Positions 18,399 to 27,003 of a stretch of DNA of 64,000 bases are shown here, in pieces. A program made the position numbers and the translations under genes. The stretch's first letter is position 1. The number at the start of each line of letters is the position of its first letter. Below the pieces are notes generated by a model. It was not told where the DNA came from. It saw nothing but the letters and a program-made list of their open reading frames with translations, and searched no databases. The stretch is from Microbacterium oxydans (lineage in GTDB: Bacteria > Actinomycetota > Actinomycetes > Actinomycetales > Microbacteriaceae), in NCBI RefSeq assembly GCF_900095745.1, contig NZ_FMIR01000017.1, positions 248,001 to 312,000 of the forward strand, written 5' to 3'.

Positions 18399-19529
18399 TC
18401 AGAGACCGGGGCCGGCCACGAAGGCCTCACCGTCGCCGGACACCGTGAGTGTGCTCTCGTCACCGCCCGCGAAGGCCGCGCTTCCGACGGGAACCTGCAC
18501 TTCCTCGCCGGACGAGGAGATGACGGTGATGTCTCCGGCCGTCGCGAGCACCATCGTCGGCCCCGAGACCTCGACCGTGACCGGCGCACCGTCCACGGAG
18601 ACCCTGCTCAGCGCGAAGTCGGAGACGGGGACCGGATACGCCGTGATCGCTTGACCCTCCGCCGGCCGCAACACCGGGACCTCACCCGGCGTCGGGTCGA
18701 GGATCGCGAGCAGCTCGGGAACGTCGATGCGCTTGGGCGTCAGGCCGCCACGCAGCACGTTGTCGCTCGCCGCCATGATCTCGACACCGAGGCCCGAGAG
18801 GTAGGCATGCAGAAGGCCGGCGCGCAGGAACACGCCCTCCCCCCGTCGGAGCACGACGTGGTTCATGAGCAGCGCGACGACCACTCCGGGATCCCCCGGG
18901 TAGTTCGCCGCCACGCCCGCGATGGCGCTCAGCGTCGTGCCCCACTCCCCCGTATCGGCGCGCTCCGCTGCCCGCACCACCGCGGCGATGATCTCGTCGA
19001 CCTCGCGCTGCACGTCGCCGCCGAGCAACCAGCCGATGGCAACCCGCAGCTCATCGGCTCCGCCCCCGAGACGGGCGCGGAGCTGTGCGACGCCGTCGTT
19101 GTCCTCCAGCAGGTCCAGCAGAGCGAGAGTGTCCTCCACCGGGCGCAGGCCGCTGAGCGATTCGAAGCGCTCGCTGAGAGCGACGATGAGCTCGGGCTTG
19201 TGGTTGTCGTCGCGATAGTTGCGCTGCGGATCGTCTGCGGCGAGCCCGCTCTCCCTCGCCCAGCCCTCGCGCGCCTGCGCGATCGTCGGATGCACCTGGA
19301 TCGAGAGCGGCCCGCCCGCGGCGAGCAGCTTCAGCAGGTACGGGAGCGTGCCGCCGGTGATCTGATCGAGGGTGCCGCCGCCCGCGACGTCCGCGGGGTC
19401 GCCGGGATGATCCCCGAACCACACCTCTGCCTCGGGGGTACCGGTCGGCGTGCGTCCTTCGAGTCCGGCGAGGAGGGAGTCGGATCCCCAGGCGTAGTCG
19501 CGGGGTGCGTTCGTGAGGCTCAGCAGCAT
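18399..19529 (-). CDS. manA: Mannose-6-phosphate isomerase, class I
   Basis: 376 residues; interconverts mannose-6-phosphate and fructose-6-phosphate, feeding GDP-mannose synthesis for surface glycans. The N-terminal PRDYAWGSD, the zinc-site region SIQVHPTIAQAREGWARE (Gln and His ligands) and DNHKPELIVAL (His and Glu) are intact, and VLRGGLTPKRIDVPELL is the conserved C-terminal block. Starts at ATG 19529, preceded at 6 bases by TACGCT, so probably leaderless. Divergent from the O-antigen-ligase-like gene. Confidence 0.95.
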   Translation of the reverse strand: MLLSLTNAPRDYAWGSDSLLAGLEGRTPTGTPEAEVWFGDHPGDPADVAGGGTLDQITGGTLPYLLKLLAAGGPLSIQVHPTIAQAREGWARESGLAADDPQRNYRDDNHKPELIVALSERFESLSGLRPVEDTLALLDLLEDNDGVAQLRARLGGGADELRVAIGWLLGGDVQREVDEIIAAVVRAAERADTGEWGTTLSAIAGVAANYPGDPGVVVALLMNHVVLRRGEGVFLRAGLLHAYLSGLGVEIMAASDNVLRGGLTPKRIDVPELLAILDPTPGEVPVLRPAEGQAITAYPVPVSDFALSRVSVDGAPVTVEVSGPTMVLATAGDITVISSSGEEVQVPVGSAAFAGGDESTLTVSGDGEAFVAGPGL

Positions 19530-19535
19530 GCCACC

Positions 19536-19541
19536 AGCGTA
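19536..19541 (-). promoter_or_regulatory. -10-like box of manA, leaderless spacing
   Basis: TACGCT on the minus strand ending 6 bases before the manA ATG. The divergent ligase gene has its own box 44 bases away. Confidence 0.5.
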
Positions 19542-19584
19542 GAGCCGCGCTGCGGCGTTCAGGCACGCGCCGAGTGCGGCGCGG

Positions 19585-19590
19585 TAGCCT
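19585..19590 (+). promoter_or_regulatory. -10-like box of the first ligase-like gene, leaderless spacing
   Basis: TAGCCT, then 7 bases, then ATG 19598. The same TAGCCT is found at purE and at the glycosyltransferase gene at 54270. Confidence 0.5.
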
Positions 19591-19597
19591 GAACGCG

Positions 19598-21013
19598 ATG
19601 GCCCAGTACACCAAGCACCCGGTGACAGCCCCGCCCTCGGCGCCGGAGCGCGAGTCGACGGGGCACCTTCTGCTGCGCGGGTATGTGATCCTCGTGCTCA
19701 TCGTGACCTTCGCGCACACGGCGGTGTACAACCTCATCGGCATGGAGGGCGCCGCCATCACCCTCGTGGTCTTCACCCTCGCGACACTCGGCATCGGCAT
19801 CCCGATGCTCGCCCGCAACCGCCCTCAGCCGTTCCGCTGGCGTCGCCTGCCGTGGACGGCGATGGGGTACACGACACTCGCCCTGGTCTCGGTCGCGTGG
19901 TCCCAGTGGCGAGGACCGACGCTGATCACGTGGGTGCTCCTGGCGGCCGTCACCGTGAACGGGCTGTTCATCGCCCACGTGCTCACCTGGCACGAGATCA
20001 TCCGTGCCCTGTCCTCCGCCTTCAAGTGGATCCTCGGGCTGTCGCTGGCGATCGAGCTGTGGGTCTCGCTCGTCGTGCACGGGCCGCTGCTGCCGAACTT
20101 CGCCACCGTGCCGGAGGGCGAGATCGACCCGCAGTGGTATTGGGTCAGGGACAACCTCTTCGACGGCGGACGTATCCAGGGGATCGTCGGCAACGCGAAC
20201 CTGCTGGCGATCATCTCCCTGTTCGCGATCATCACCTTCGGTGTGCTGTTCGCCGCTCGCGCGCGCTGGCGGACGACGCTCGCGCTGTGGATGCTGCTCG
20301 CGGCGTACTTCCTGTTGCGCACATCGTCGGTCACCGCACTCGTGTGCGCCGCAGCCGCCGCGCTGGTCCTCCTCGTGGCGCTGCTCATGCGCCGTGCCCG
20401 CACGCCGGGCGCCCGCACGCGGATCTACGTGACGGCCATCGGCGGCACGGCACTGGCCGCCGCCGTGGTCTGGCTGCTGCGCGAGCCGCTGCTCGGTCTC
20501 GTCGGGCGCAGCTCCGACCTCACCGGCCGCTCCGACCTGATCTGGTCGAAGGTGCTCGAGCGGGTGCGAGAGCATCCGCTGTTCGGCAACGGCTTCTCCA
20601 GCCCGTGGATCCCGAAGGACCCCGCCTTCGACCACTGGATCGTGGATCACGGCATCACCGTGTTCCACGCGCACAACATGTGGCTCGACGTGCTGTTCCA
20701 GCTCGGCGTGCTCGGTGTGGTCCTGATGGGAATCGCCTACCTGAGCCTGCTGTGGCGCTCCTGGTTCTTCGCGGTCGACCGGCCCCGCTGGGATCTCCAC
20801 GCCCGTCGTCCCTTCTCCCCGCTGACCCTGCTTCCGAGCCTCTTCACCGTGGTCCTGCTGGTCCAGGGCTTCTCCGAGTCGACCCCGATCATGCTCTGGG
20901 GGTGGCTGCTCCTGGTGCTCCTGTCCTTCAAGCTGAAGTCGGTGCCGCTGGTGGGCGTCGGAGAACGCGACCTGGTGTTCGAACGCGGTACGCGGCAACG
21001 GCGGGTTCCGTGA
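19598..21013 (+). CDS. O-antigen ligase/polymerase-like membrane protein (first of a pair)
   Basis: 471 residues with about ten membrane segments and, between later helices, the large loop containing the ligase-type core: SDLTGRSDLIWSKVLERV, then NGFSSPWIP and the AHNMWLDVLFQLGVLG motif with its conserved His. These are the hallmarks of the Wzy_C/O-antigen ligase superfamily, which joins or polymerises lipid-linked glycans outside the membrane. I take ATG 19598 because of the TAGCCT box 7 bases upstream; GTG 19574 is possible in frame but precedes that box. It overlaps the next gene by 4 bases. Confidence 0.85.
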   Translation: MAQYTKHPVTAPPSAPERESTGHLLLRGYVILVLIVTFAHTAVYNLIGMEGAAITLVVFTLATLGIGIPMLARNRPQPFRWRRLPWTAMGYTTLALVSVAWSQWRGPTLITWVLLAAVTVNGLFIAHVLTWHEIIRALSSAFKWILGLSLAIELWVSLVVHGPLLPNFATVPEGEIDPQWYWVRDNLFDGGRIQGIVGNANLLAIISLFAIITFGVLFAARARWRTTLALWMLLAAYFLLRTSSVTALVCAAAAALVLLVALLMRRARTPGARTRIYVTAIGGTALAAAVVWLLREPLLGLVGRSSDLTGRSDLIWSKVLERVREHPLFGNGFSSPWIPKDPAFDHWIVDHGITVFHAHNMWLDVLFQLGVLGVVLMGIAYLSLLWRSWFFAVDRPRWDLHARRPFSPLTLLPSLFTVVLLVQGFSESTPIMLWGWLLLVLLSFKLKSVPLVGVGERDLVFERGTRQRRVP

Positions 21014-22308
21014 CACCGGTCCGGCCGCTGGTCCGCCTGCTCGGCTCCGTGGAGCTCGCGCGGGCCTTCACGCTCACGGCGCTCACCGCCATCTTCGGCT
21101 CGTATGCGATCGGGCGGATGACCTCGACGGTCACGCTGTCCACGATCATCGCGGTGCTGTGCGTGCTCGGCGCCGCGATCCTCTGGGTGCGCCGCGACGA
21201 GCTCTCCCCGCTGCGCATCGCCCCCTCGTCGCTCTTCGCCTTCCTGGGCTGGGCGCTGGTGAGCATGGTCTGGACGACAGACCGCTCGGACACGTTCTTC
21301 GGGTGGATGTCGCTGTTCGGATACGCGTTCCTCGCGATCACCATCGGCCACATCCGTGACACGCTGCAGACCGTGCGCGCCATCGGCGATACGCTGCGCG
21401 TGCTGCTGGCCGTCTCGCTCGGGGTGGAGATCCTCTCCGGCATCCTGCTCGACGTGCCGTTCACTTTCCTCGCGATTCAGGGCAACCTCGCCGCCGGCGG
21501 CCCGGTGCAGGGCGTGTTCGGCAGCCGCAACATGCTCGGATTCGTCGCGGTGATCGCGCTGATCACGTTCGTGATCGAGTGGCGGACGCAGTCGGTCAAC
21601 GCTCCACTGGCGGTGGTGTCGGTCGGCCTCGCCGGGTCGCTGGCGTTCCTCTCCGCCTCCCCTACCGTGCTCGTGCTCGCGGTCGCGGTCGGCATCGTCA
21701 CGCTCGCCCTCACGATCGTGCGGCACACGTCCCCGGCGCGGCGAAACCTCGTGCAGTGGATGCTCGGCATCCTGGTGGCGCTGGCGCTCACGATCGCGTT
21801 CGCGTTGCGCCATCAGATCATCGCTCTGCTCGATGCCGGATCGGACTTCTCGATGCGCGCATCGCTCTGGAACACGATCCTCGACTTCGTCGCACTCAAG
21901 CCGATCCAGGGCTGGGGGTGGTTCGGCGACTGGGCGCGCGGCGAGTACCCGTTCACGTACATCAACTTCCAACTCGACGACCATCACCAGAGCGCGCTGA
22001 ACGCGTTCTTCGACGTGCTGCTCCAGCTCGGGGCGGCAGGACTCGTGCTCTTCCTGCTCCTCGGTGGGGTCGCACTGATCCGATCATGGCTGGTCGCGAG
22101 CGTCCGGCGGTCCGTGGTCTACGCGTGGACGCCGATCATCCTCGTCACGCTCGCCGTCGACTCGATGTTTGAGAGCTTCACGCTGGTCGGCGCCGGGTGG
22201 TTCATGCTCGTGCTGTGCGCGCTGCGCGCCGGACAGTCGCGCTCCTGGCGCGAGAACATCGACGCTGCGCACACGGGCGCGATCTCGACTCTGCGTTCCC
22301 TGGAGTAG
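21010..22308 (+). CDS. O-antigen ligase/polymerase-like membrane protein (second of a pair)
   Basis: 432 residues from a GTG overlapping the previous stop (GTGA). It follows the same plan as the preceding gene: many membrane helices, a loop with DFSMRASLWNTILDFVALKP, GWGWFGDWARG, and then DHHQSALNAFFDVLLQLG, equivalent to the catalytic-loop motif of the partner. The two are diverged paralogues. A pair suggests two linkage types, or a polymerase plus a ligase; the sequence does not say which is which. Convergent with galE. Confidence 0.85.
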   Translation: MTPVRPLVRLLGSVELARAFTLTALTAIFGSYAIGRMTSTVTLSTIIAVLCVLGAAILWVRRDELSPLRIAPSSLFAFLGWALVSMVWTTDRSDTFFGWMSLFGYAFLAITIGHIRDTLQTVRAIGDTLRVLLAVSLGVEILSGILLDVPFTFLAIQGNLAAGGPVQGVFGSRNMLGFVAVIALITFVIEWRTQSVNAPLAVVSVGLAGSLAFLSASPTVLVLAVAVGIVTLALTIVRHTSPARRNLVQWMLGILVALALTIAFALRHQIIALLDAGSDFSMRASLWNTILDFVALKPIQGWGWFGDWARGEYPFTYINFQLDDHHQSALNAFFDVLLQLGAAGLVLFLLLGGVALIRSWLVASVRRSVVYAWTPIILVTLAVDSMFESFTLVGAGWFMLVLCALRAGQSRSWRENIDAAHTGAISTLRSLE

Positions 22309-22331
22309 CCGAGGCAATCGCCTCTCTCGGC
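22308..22331. terminator. Possible weak bidirectional terminator
   Basis: GCCGAG...CTCGGC arms enclose a smaller GAGGC/GCCTC hairpin immediately after the second ligase gene and before the convergent galE stop. There is no T-run, so termination strength is doubtful. Confidence 0.3.
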
Positions 22332-22350
22332 GTGAGAGCGTGGCGCGGTA

Positions 22351-23340
22351 TCAGAGTGTGGCGCGCAGCTTCTCCGCCCAGGCGATCGCGTCGCGGACCC
22401 CGTCGTCGACCGACCGCTGGGCCTGCCACTGGAGCACCGCGGCAGCGCGGTCGACGATCGCGAAAGCACCGGCCTGATCACCGGGACGGCGATCGGTCTC
22501 CGTCACCGGAAGCGGCTCGCCCGTCACTCGCTCGAACGCCGCGACGAGCTCGCGCACCGTCACGCCGTCTCCGGTGCCGAGGTTGATCACCTGGTAGGGG
22601 GCATCCGGCGTGGCGACCTCATCGAATCTCTGCACCGCTGCGACGTGCGCGAGCGCGAGGTCCCAGACGTGGATGTAATCGCGAAGACCGGAGCCGTCGC
22701 GCGTGTCCCAGTCCGTTCCCGTGATGGTGAAGGGCTCCCCGGCCACGCGCGCCTGCATGATCTTGCCCAATGCATGGGACGGGGTCGGGTTCTGCAGACC
22801 CGTCCGCAGCCGCGGGTCCGCACCGATCGGGTTGAAGTAACGCAGCGCGATCGCGCGGAAGTCTCCGGCCGTCGCGGCATCATCGAGGATCTGCTCGACC
22901 ATCGCCTTCGTCCGGGCATACGGGCTCGACGGTGCGAGCGTGCCGCCCTCGTCCACGCCGTCGCCCGTCTCACCGGCGTAGACCGATGCCGAGGAGCTGA
23001 ACACGATGCGTGGGATACCCGCATCGCGCAGACGCCGCAGCAGCACGACCGTCTTGCCGACGTTGGCGTCGTAGTACCCGAGCGGGTCGGCGACCGACTC
23101 CGGCACCACGATGCGGGCAGCGCAGTGGATCACGGCGTCGATGTCGGGATGATCTGCGAGCAGGGCCTCCACCACCGCCCCGTCGGCGATGTCGCCGACG
23201 TAGAGGTTCCGGCCTTCGCCGAAGGATCGAAGCCCCGTGGAGAGGTCGTCGAGGATGACGACCTCTATTCCGGCTTCGATGCATGCCGTCGCGACGGTTG
23301 AGCCAATGTAGCCGGCACCGCCGGTGATCAGTACCTTCAT
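22351..23340 (-). CDS. galE: UDP-glucose 4-epimerase
   Basis: 329 residues of the extended short-chain dehydrogenase family. NAD-binding GGAGYIG at residues 7-13, the DDLSTG specificity motif at 31-36, the serine-rich strand VFSSSASVY and the catalytic Tyr141-x-x-x-Lys145 are all present, as is RYFNPIGADP. It makes UDP-galactose from UDP-glucose, the precursor for the galactofuranose genes next door. ATG 23340 is preceded at 7 bases by TAGACT. Divergent from the GlfT2-like gene across a 148-base intergenic region. Confidence 0.95.
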   Translation of the reverse strand: MKVLITGGAGYIGSTVATACIEAGIEVVILDDLSTGLRSFGEGRNLYVGDIADGAVVEALLADHPDIDAVIHCAARIVVPESVADPLGYYDANVGKTVVLLRRLRDAGIPRIVFSSSASVYAGETGDGVDEGGTLAPSSPYARTKAMVEQILDDAATAGDFRAIALRYFNPIGADPRLRTGLQNPTPSHALGKIMQARVAGEPFTITGTDWDTRDGSGLRDYIHVWDLALAHVAAVQRFDEVATPDAPYQVINLGTGDGVTVRELVAAFERVTGEPLPVTETDRRPGDQAGAFAIVDRAAAVLQWQAQRSVDDGVRDAIAWAEKLRATL

Positions 23341-23347
23341 CGCGGTC

Positions 23348-23353
23348 AGTCTA
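23348..23353 (-). promoter_or_regulatory. -10-like box of galE, leaderless spacing
   Basis: TAGACT on the minus strand, 7 bases before the galE ATG. Confidence 0.55.
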
Positions 23354-23411
23354 CCCAGCGCTTCCGAGGGGGCACCGGGCGACTCTCCGCAGATGCGAAG
23401 GTCATCGACGG

Positions 23412-23417
23412 TAGGCT
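23412..23417 (+). promoter_or_regulatory. Candidate -10 box for the galactofuranosyltransferase operon
   Basis: TAGGCT about 70 bases upstream of the GTG at 23489; a start near 23424 would give a leader of about 65 bases ending in a GGAGA ribosome binding site. No good -35 is visible. Confidence 0.35.
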
Positions 23418-23488
23418 ACTCACTGCTCGTCGAGTCCCGCACTGTCCCCTGACAGTGGCCTGCGGCACCAACATCGGAGAACCTGCCA

Positions 23489-25399
23489 GTGGCCCACGTC
23501 CTTCAGAACGTCGTCTTCCCACTTGATCGCGACCCCGACCTTCTTCCGCTCTACGCCGACCCGGAGACCTGGTCCGTGATCGAGGACGAACCGGTCCGCG
23601 TCTCGAACCGCGCGCACCTCGGGAACATCCTCGGTCGGCATCGCGCGCGGATCGTTGCCGGGCGGCGCGTGTCGATGGGCACGTATTTCAACGCCTTCCC
23701 CGCGTCGTACTGGCAGCACTGGACGAGCGTCCGACAGGTGCGCCTGACCGTGCGCACGACCGGACCGGCGACGATCCTGGTGTACCGCTCCAACGGATCC
23801 GGGGTCCGCCAGCGCGTGGCCACGCGCGAGGTGACGGGCGAGGCCTCGACGTCGTTCGACCTCGAGCTCACGCAGTACAGCGACGGCGGCTGGATCTGGT
23901 TCGACATCGTCGCCGACGAGAAGCCCGCCGTGCTCGAGGGTGCGGAATGGACGACCGACCAGGAGCCGAAGCGCACCGGCAAGGCCTCGCTCGGCATCAC
24001 GACCTACAACAAGCCCGATTACTGCGTCGAGACCCTGCGGGCACTCGCCGCGTCGCCGGACGCGCTGGAGTTCGTGGACCGCATCTTCCTGATCGATCAG
24101 GGGACGCAGCTCGTCGCGGATCAAGAGGGCTACGACGACGTCGCCGCGAGCCTCGGCGAGACCCTCCAGGTCATCCGTCAGGACAACCTGGGCGGATCCG
24201 GCGGGTTCGCCCGCGCGATGCACGAGACGCTCCAGCGTCCGGAGAGCGACTTCGTGCAGCTTCTCGACGACGATGTGCGGCTCGAACCGGAGTCGCTGCG
24301 CCGATCCATCGTCTTCGGTCAGTACGCGACGACCCCGGTCCTGGTCGGCGGTCATATGTTCGACCTGCTCGACCGCCCGAAGCTGCACGGCTGGGCCGAG
24401 GTCGTCGACGAGCATCCGTTCATGTGGCGCAACCTGTACCAGGAGAAGATGCCGCACGACTTCGGCGTCTCGAACCTGCGACAGTCCACGCTCCTGCACA
24501 TGCGCATGGACGCCGACTACAACGGCTGGTGGATGTGCCTCATCCCCCTCGACGCGATCCGCAAGGTCGGTCTTTCGCTGCCCGCATTCATCAAGTGGGA
24601 TGACGCCGAGTTCTGCCTCCGCGCCGGCGAGGCCGGCTTCCCGACCGTGTCCATGCCGGGCGTCGCGCTGTGGCATGTCTCCTGGGTCAACAAGGATGAC
24701 ACGATCGACTGGCAGGCGTATTTCCACGCCCGGAACCGCATCGTGGCAGGGCTCCTACACTCGAACGCGCCGAGGGGTGGTCGACTGCTCGTCCACAGCC
24801 GCCGCGTCGACCTCAAGCACCTCATGATGATGCAGTACTACCCCGTGGCGCTGCGTGCGCAGGCGCTGCGCGATGTGCTGTCCGGGCCCGAGCACATGCG
24901 TCGCAACCTGGCGACGGCCATGCCCGCAGCCCGTGCCCTCGCCGCCGACTATCCGGAGACGGTCGTGCACCGCGACCCGTCCGCCGTGCTGCATGCGCGT
25001 CGCGGCCGCCAGGTGTACAAGCAGCTCCCGAAGAACGACCTGGACAGCCCGAAGGGGATGCGGCTGCGGCTGTTCACCCTCTCCACGCTGACGTCGCACT
25101 TCCTCCACCGTCCGAACGCGGCGAACATCGCGCAGCCCGAGGTGGAGTTCGGCAAGGAGGATGCGCACTGGTGGCGCGTCCCGGCGTTCGACAGCGCGCT
25201 GGTGAGTGCCGCCGACGGCTCCGGCAAGAACATCTACACGCGTGATCGCGCGAAGTACCGACGGATGCTGCGCGACACGGTGCGTCTGCATGCTGAACTC
25301 CGCCGGCGCTGGCCGGACCTGCAGAAGCAGTACCGCGAGGCGCTGCCCGATCTCGTGTCACCCCAGTCCTGGCAGCAGATCTTCGAGGAGAAGGCATGA
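23489..25399 (+). CDS. glfT2: GlfT2-like galactofuranosyltransferase
   Basis: 636 residues, almost exactly the length of mycobacterial GlfT2, the processive UDP-Galf transferase that builds galactan. An N-terminal beta-sandwich (residues 1-160) precedes a GT2 domain. I can place the key residues: WW at 347-348, the metal-site LLDDD at 258-262, WDDAEF with Asp371-Asp372, and the His396/Trp399 pair in HVSW. These positions coincide with those reported from memory for the mycobacterial enzyme, apart from the metal-site Asp, which is a few residues off. GTG 23489 has GGAGA about 9 bases upstream. It overlaps the following GT2 gene by 4 bases. Confidence 0.9.
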   Translation: MAHVLQNVVFPLDRDPDLLPLYADPETWSVIEDEPVRVSNRAHLGNILGRHRARIVAGRRVSMGTYFNAFPASYWQHWTSVRQVRLTVRTTGPATILVYRSNGSGVRQRVATREVTGEASTSFDLELTQYSDGGWIWFDIVADEKPAVLEGAEWTTDQEPKRTGKASLGITTYNKPDYCVETLRALAASPDALEFVDRIFLIDQGTQLVADQEGYDDVAASLGETLQVIRQDNLGGSGGFARAMHETLQRPESDFVQLLDDDVRLEPESLRRSIVFGQYATTPVLVGGHMFDLLDRPKLHGWAEVVDEHPFMWRNLYQEKMPHDFGVSNLRQSTLLHMRMDADYNGWWMCLIPLDAIRKVGLSLPAFIKWDDAEFCLRAGEAGFPTVSMPGVALWHVSWVNKDDTIDWQAYFHARNRIVAGLLHSNAPRGGRLLVHSRRVDLKHLMMMQYYPVALRAQALRDVLSGPEHMRRNLATAMPAARALAADYPETVVHRDPSAVLHARRGRQVYKQLPKNDLDSPKGMRLRLFTLSTLTSHFLHRPNAANIAQPEVEFGKEDAHWWRVPAFDSALVSAADGSGKNIYTRDRAKYRRMLRDTVRLHAELRRRWPDLQKQYREALPDLVSPQSWQQIFEEKA

Positions 25400-26358
25400 C
25401 CGCGGCGCCCGCTGCATTCGACCCCACGGCCGCGACGATCGTCATCGTCACCTTCAACCGCTCTCACCTGCTCTCGGGTCTGCTCACGAGCATCACCGCG
25501 ATGGACCCCAAGCCCGGCCACGTCGTCATCATCGATAACGCCTCGGCAGACGACACCACCGACGTCGTCGAGTCGTTCCGAGAGGACATCGGCACCGAGA
25601 TCGTGTACCGACGGCTCGAGAAGAACACCGGCGGCTCCGGTGGCTTCAGTGAAGGCATGCGCACCGCGTACGAGCTCGGCTCCGAGTGGATCTGGATGAT
25701 GGACGACGATGTCGAGGTCCTCACCGAGGGACTCGCGAAGATGGGCGCCTGGAGCAGCAGGTTCAAGAGCATCCAGGGACGCCGCTTCGACTACGACGGC
25801 AGCGAGTTCTATTGGCAGTACCGCATCGCCGAGCGCATGGGCATCCCCATTCCGTTCGCCCCGTCCGGCTTCGACGAGACGGGCTACAAGGAGATGAACA
25901 GCGGCTGCTTCGAGGGCATGTTCATCCATCGCTCGATCGTGCAGCAGATCGGTCTGCCCGACCCGCGGTTCTTCATCTACTGGGACGACCAGATGTACGG
26001 GTGGCTGGCTTCTCGCCTGACGACCGCGGTGATCGTCGACGAGTTCGTGCTGCGGCGCACCCGTGAGATCAAGCAGTGGGACATGGGTATCCGCCACATG
26101 AACGCGTCCAGCAACGCGTACCGCTACTACATCATGCGCAACCGCGGATTCATCAAGCAGTACTACCGCGTCCACGGCGTCTACAACCCGGTGCTCTTCG
26201 GCCTCGGTACCGCGGCGACGTTCTTCAAGGAACTCATCCGGCTCGTGTTCGTCGAGCGGACCGTGCGCGGCACGAGCAACCTCTTCCGCGGCATCCGCGA
26301 CGGCGGGAAGGCCGGCCGGGATCGCAGCTGGCAGCCGATGCCACCCCTGGAGGCGTGA
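25396..26358 (+). CDS. GlfT1-like GT2 glycosyltransferase (galactan initiation)
   Basis: 320 residues. Begins with TIVIVTFNRSHLLSGLL, then the donor-binding IDNASADDTTD, the metal-site MMDDDVEV and, further on, FIYWDDQMYGWLASR, equivalent to the catalytic WDDxE region of galactofuranosyltransferases. Size, family and tight linkage (ATGA overlap with the GlfT2-like gene) match GlfT1, which adds the first Galf residues onto the lipid-linked primer before GlfT2 extends it. The primer in this organism is unknown. Alternatively it adds a side sugar. Confidence 0.82.
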   Translation: MTAAPAAFDPTAATIVIVTFNRSHLLSGLLTSITAMDPKPGHVVIIDNASADDTTDVVESFREDIGTEIVYRRLEKNTGGSGGFSEGMRTAYELGSEWIWMMDDDVEVLTEGLAKMGAWSSRFKSIQGRRFDYDGSEFYWQYRIAERMGIPIPFAPSGFDETGYKEMNSGCFEGMFIHRSIVQQIGLPDPRFFIYWDDQMYGWLASRLTTAVIVDEFVLRRTREIKQWDMGIRHMNASSNAYRYYIMRNRGFIKQYYRVHGVYNPVLFGLGTAATFFKELIRLVFVERTVRGTSNLFRGIRDGGKAGRDRSWQPMPPLEA

Positions 26359-26360
26359 CG

Positions 26361-26972
26361 GTGGACGAATCGCAGCCGGACCTGAGCTGGGCACCCCTAC
26401 CCCCTCAGCCGAAGAGGACCGGACGGGTTTGGCTCATCGTCGGCCTTTCCGTTGCCGCTCTCGCGATCGTGGGCCTGCTGCTCTTCTTCCTCCTTCCGCG
26501 GGGCGACTCCCCCGAGCCGTCGGAGTCCGCATCGCCGACGCCGACCGCATCCGCCACTCCCACGTCGACACCGACGCCGACACCGACGCCCACACCGACG
26601 CCCACCGCTGCTCCCGAGCCGGAGCCGACACCGGCCCTCACTCCTCCGCCCGCGACCGATCCCACCGTCGAGGTGTTCCGCGGACAGGTGAGCGGGTGGC
26701 TGAACTCCGCGCCCCGCGGGCTCGACATCATCGCCGGTGCGAGCGGGCAGGACGCCCTTCCCGTCGTCGACACCCTGCAGCAGGACGCGCAGCGGCTGTC
26801 GGACGCGCAGGCGCCCTCGTCCATCGCCACGAAGTGGTACGACGGCGTGACGGACTACGCCCAGCGTCTCACGCAGCTCCAGGCAGCGATCACGAACGAT
26901 TCCGGGGTTCCCGCGGCCGTCGACGCGGCGCGGAAGTCCGTCAACGCCTTGCGGAGCTTGGTGGGACTCTGA
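26361..26972 (+). CDS. Membrane-anchored Pro/Thr-rich protein of unknown function
   Basis: 203 residues: short cytoplasmic N-terminus, one membrane helix at about residues 23-45, a Thr-Pro repeat tract (about residues 55-95) that would span the cell wall, and a 100-residue helical domain (VEVFRGQVSGWLNSAP to ALRSLVGL). I do not recognise the C-terminal domain. GTG 26361 is 7 bases after GGAGG and 3 bases after the glycosyltransferase stop; GTG 26355 is too close to that site. Its place right behind two galactofuranosyltransferase genes suggests a role in positioning or sensing the galactan, but this is inference. Confidence 0.8.
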   Translation: MDESQPDLSWAPLPPQPKRTGRVWLIVGLSVAALAIVGLLLFFLLPRGDSPEPSESASPTPTASATPTSTPTPTPTPTPTPTAAPEPEPTPALTPPPATDPTVEVFRGQVSGWLNSAPRGLDIIAGASGQDALPVVDTLQQDAQRLSDAQAPSSIATKWYDGVTDYAQRLTQLQAAITNDSGVPAAVDAARKSVNALRSLVGL

Positions 26973-27003
26973 GCGGACCGCCGGTCAGCTCGTCGAGTTG
27001 CCG

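Noticed and set aside
26560..26640. Short tandem repeat resembling a CRISPR or VNTR array
   Set aside because: The repeats encode a Thr-Pro stalk in frame; unit size and lack of spacers exclude CRISPR.
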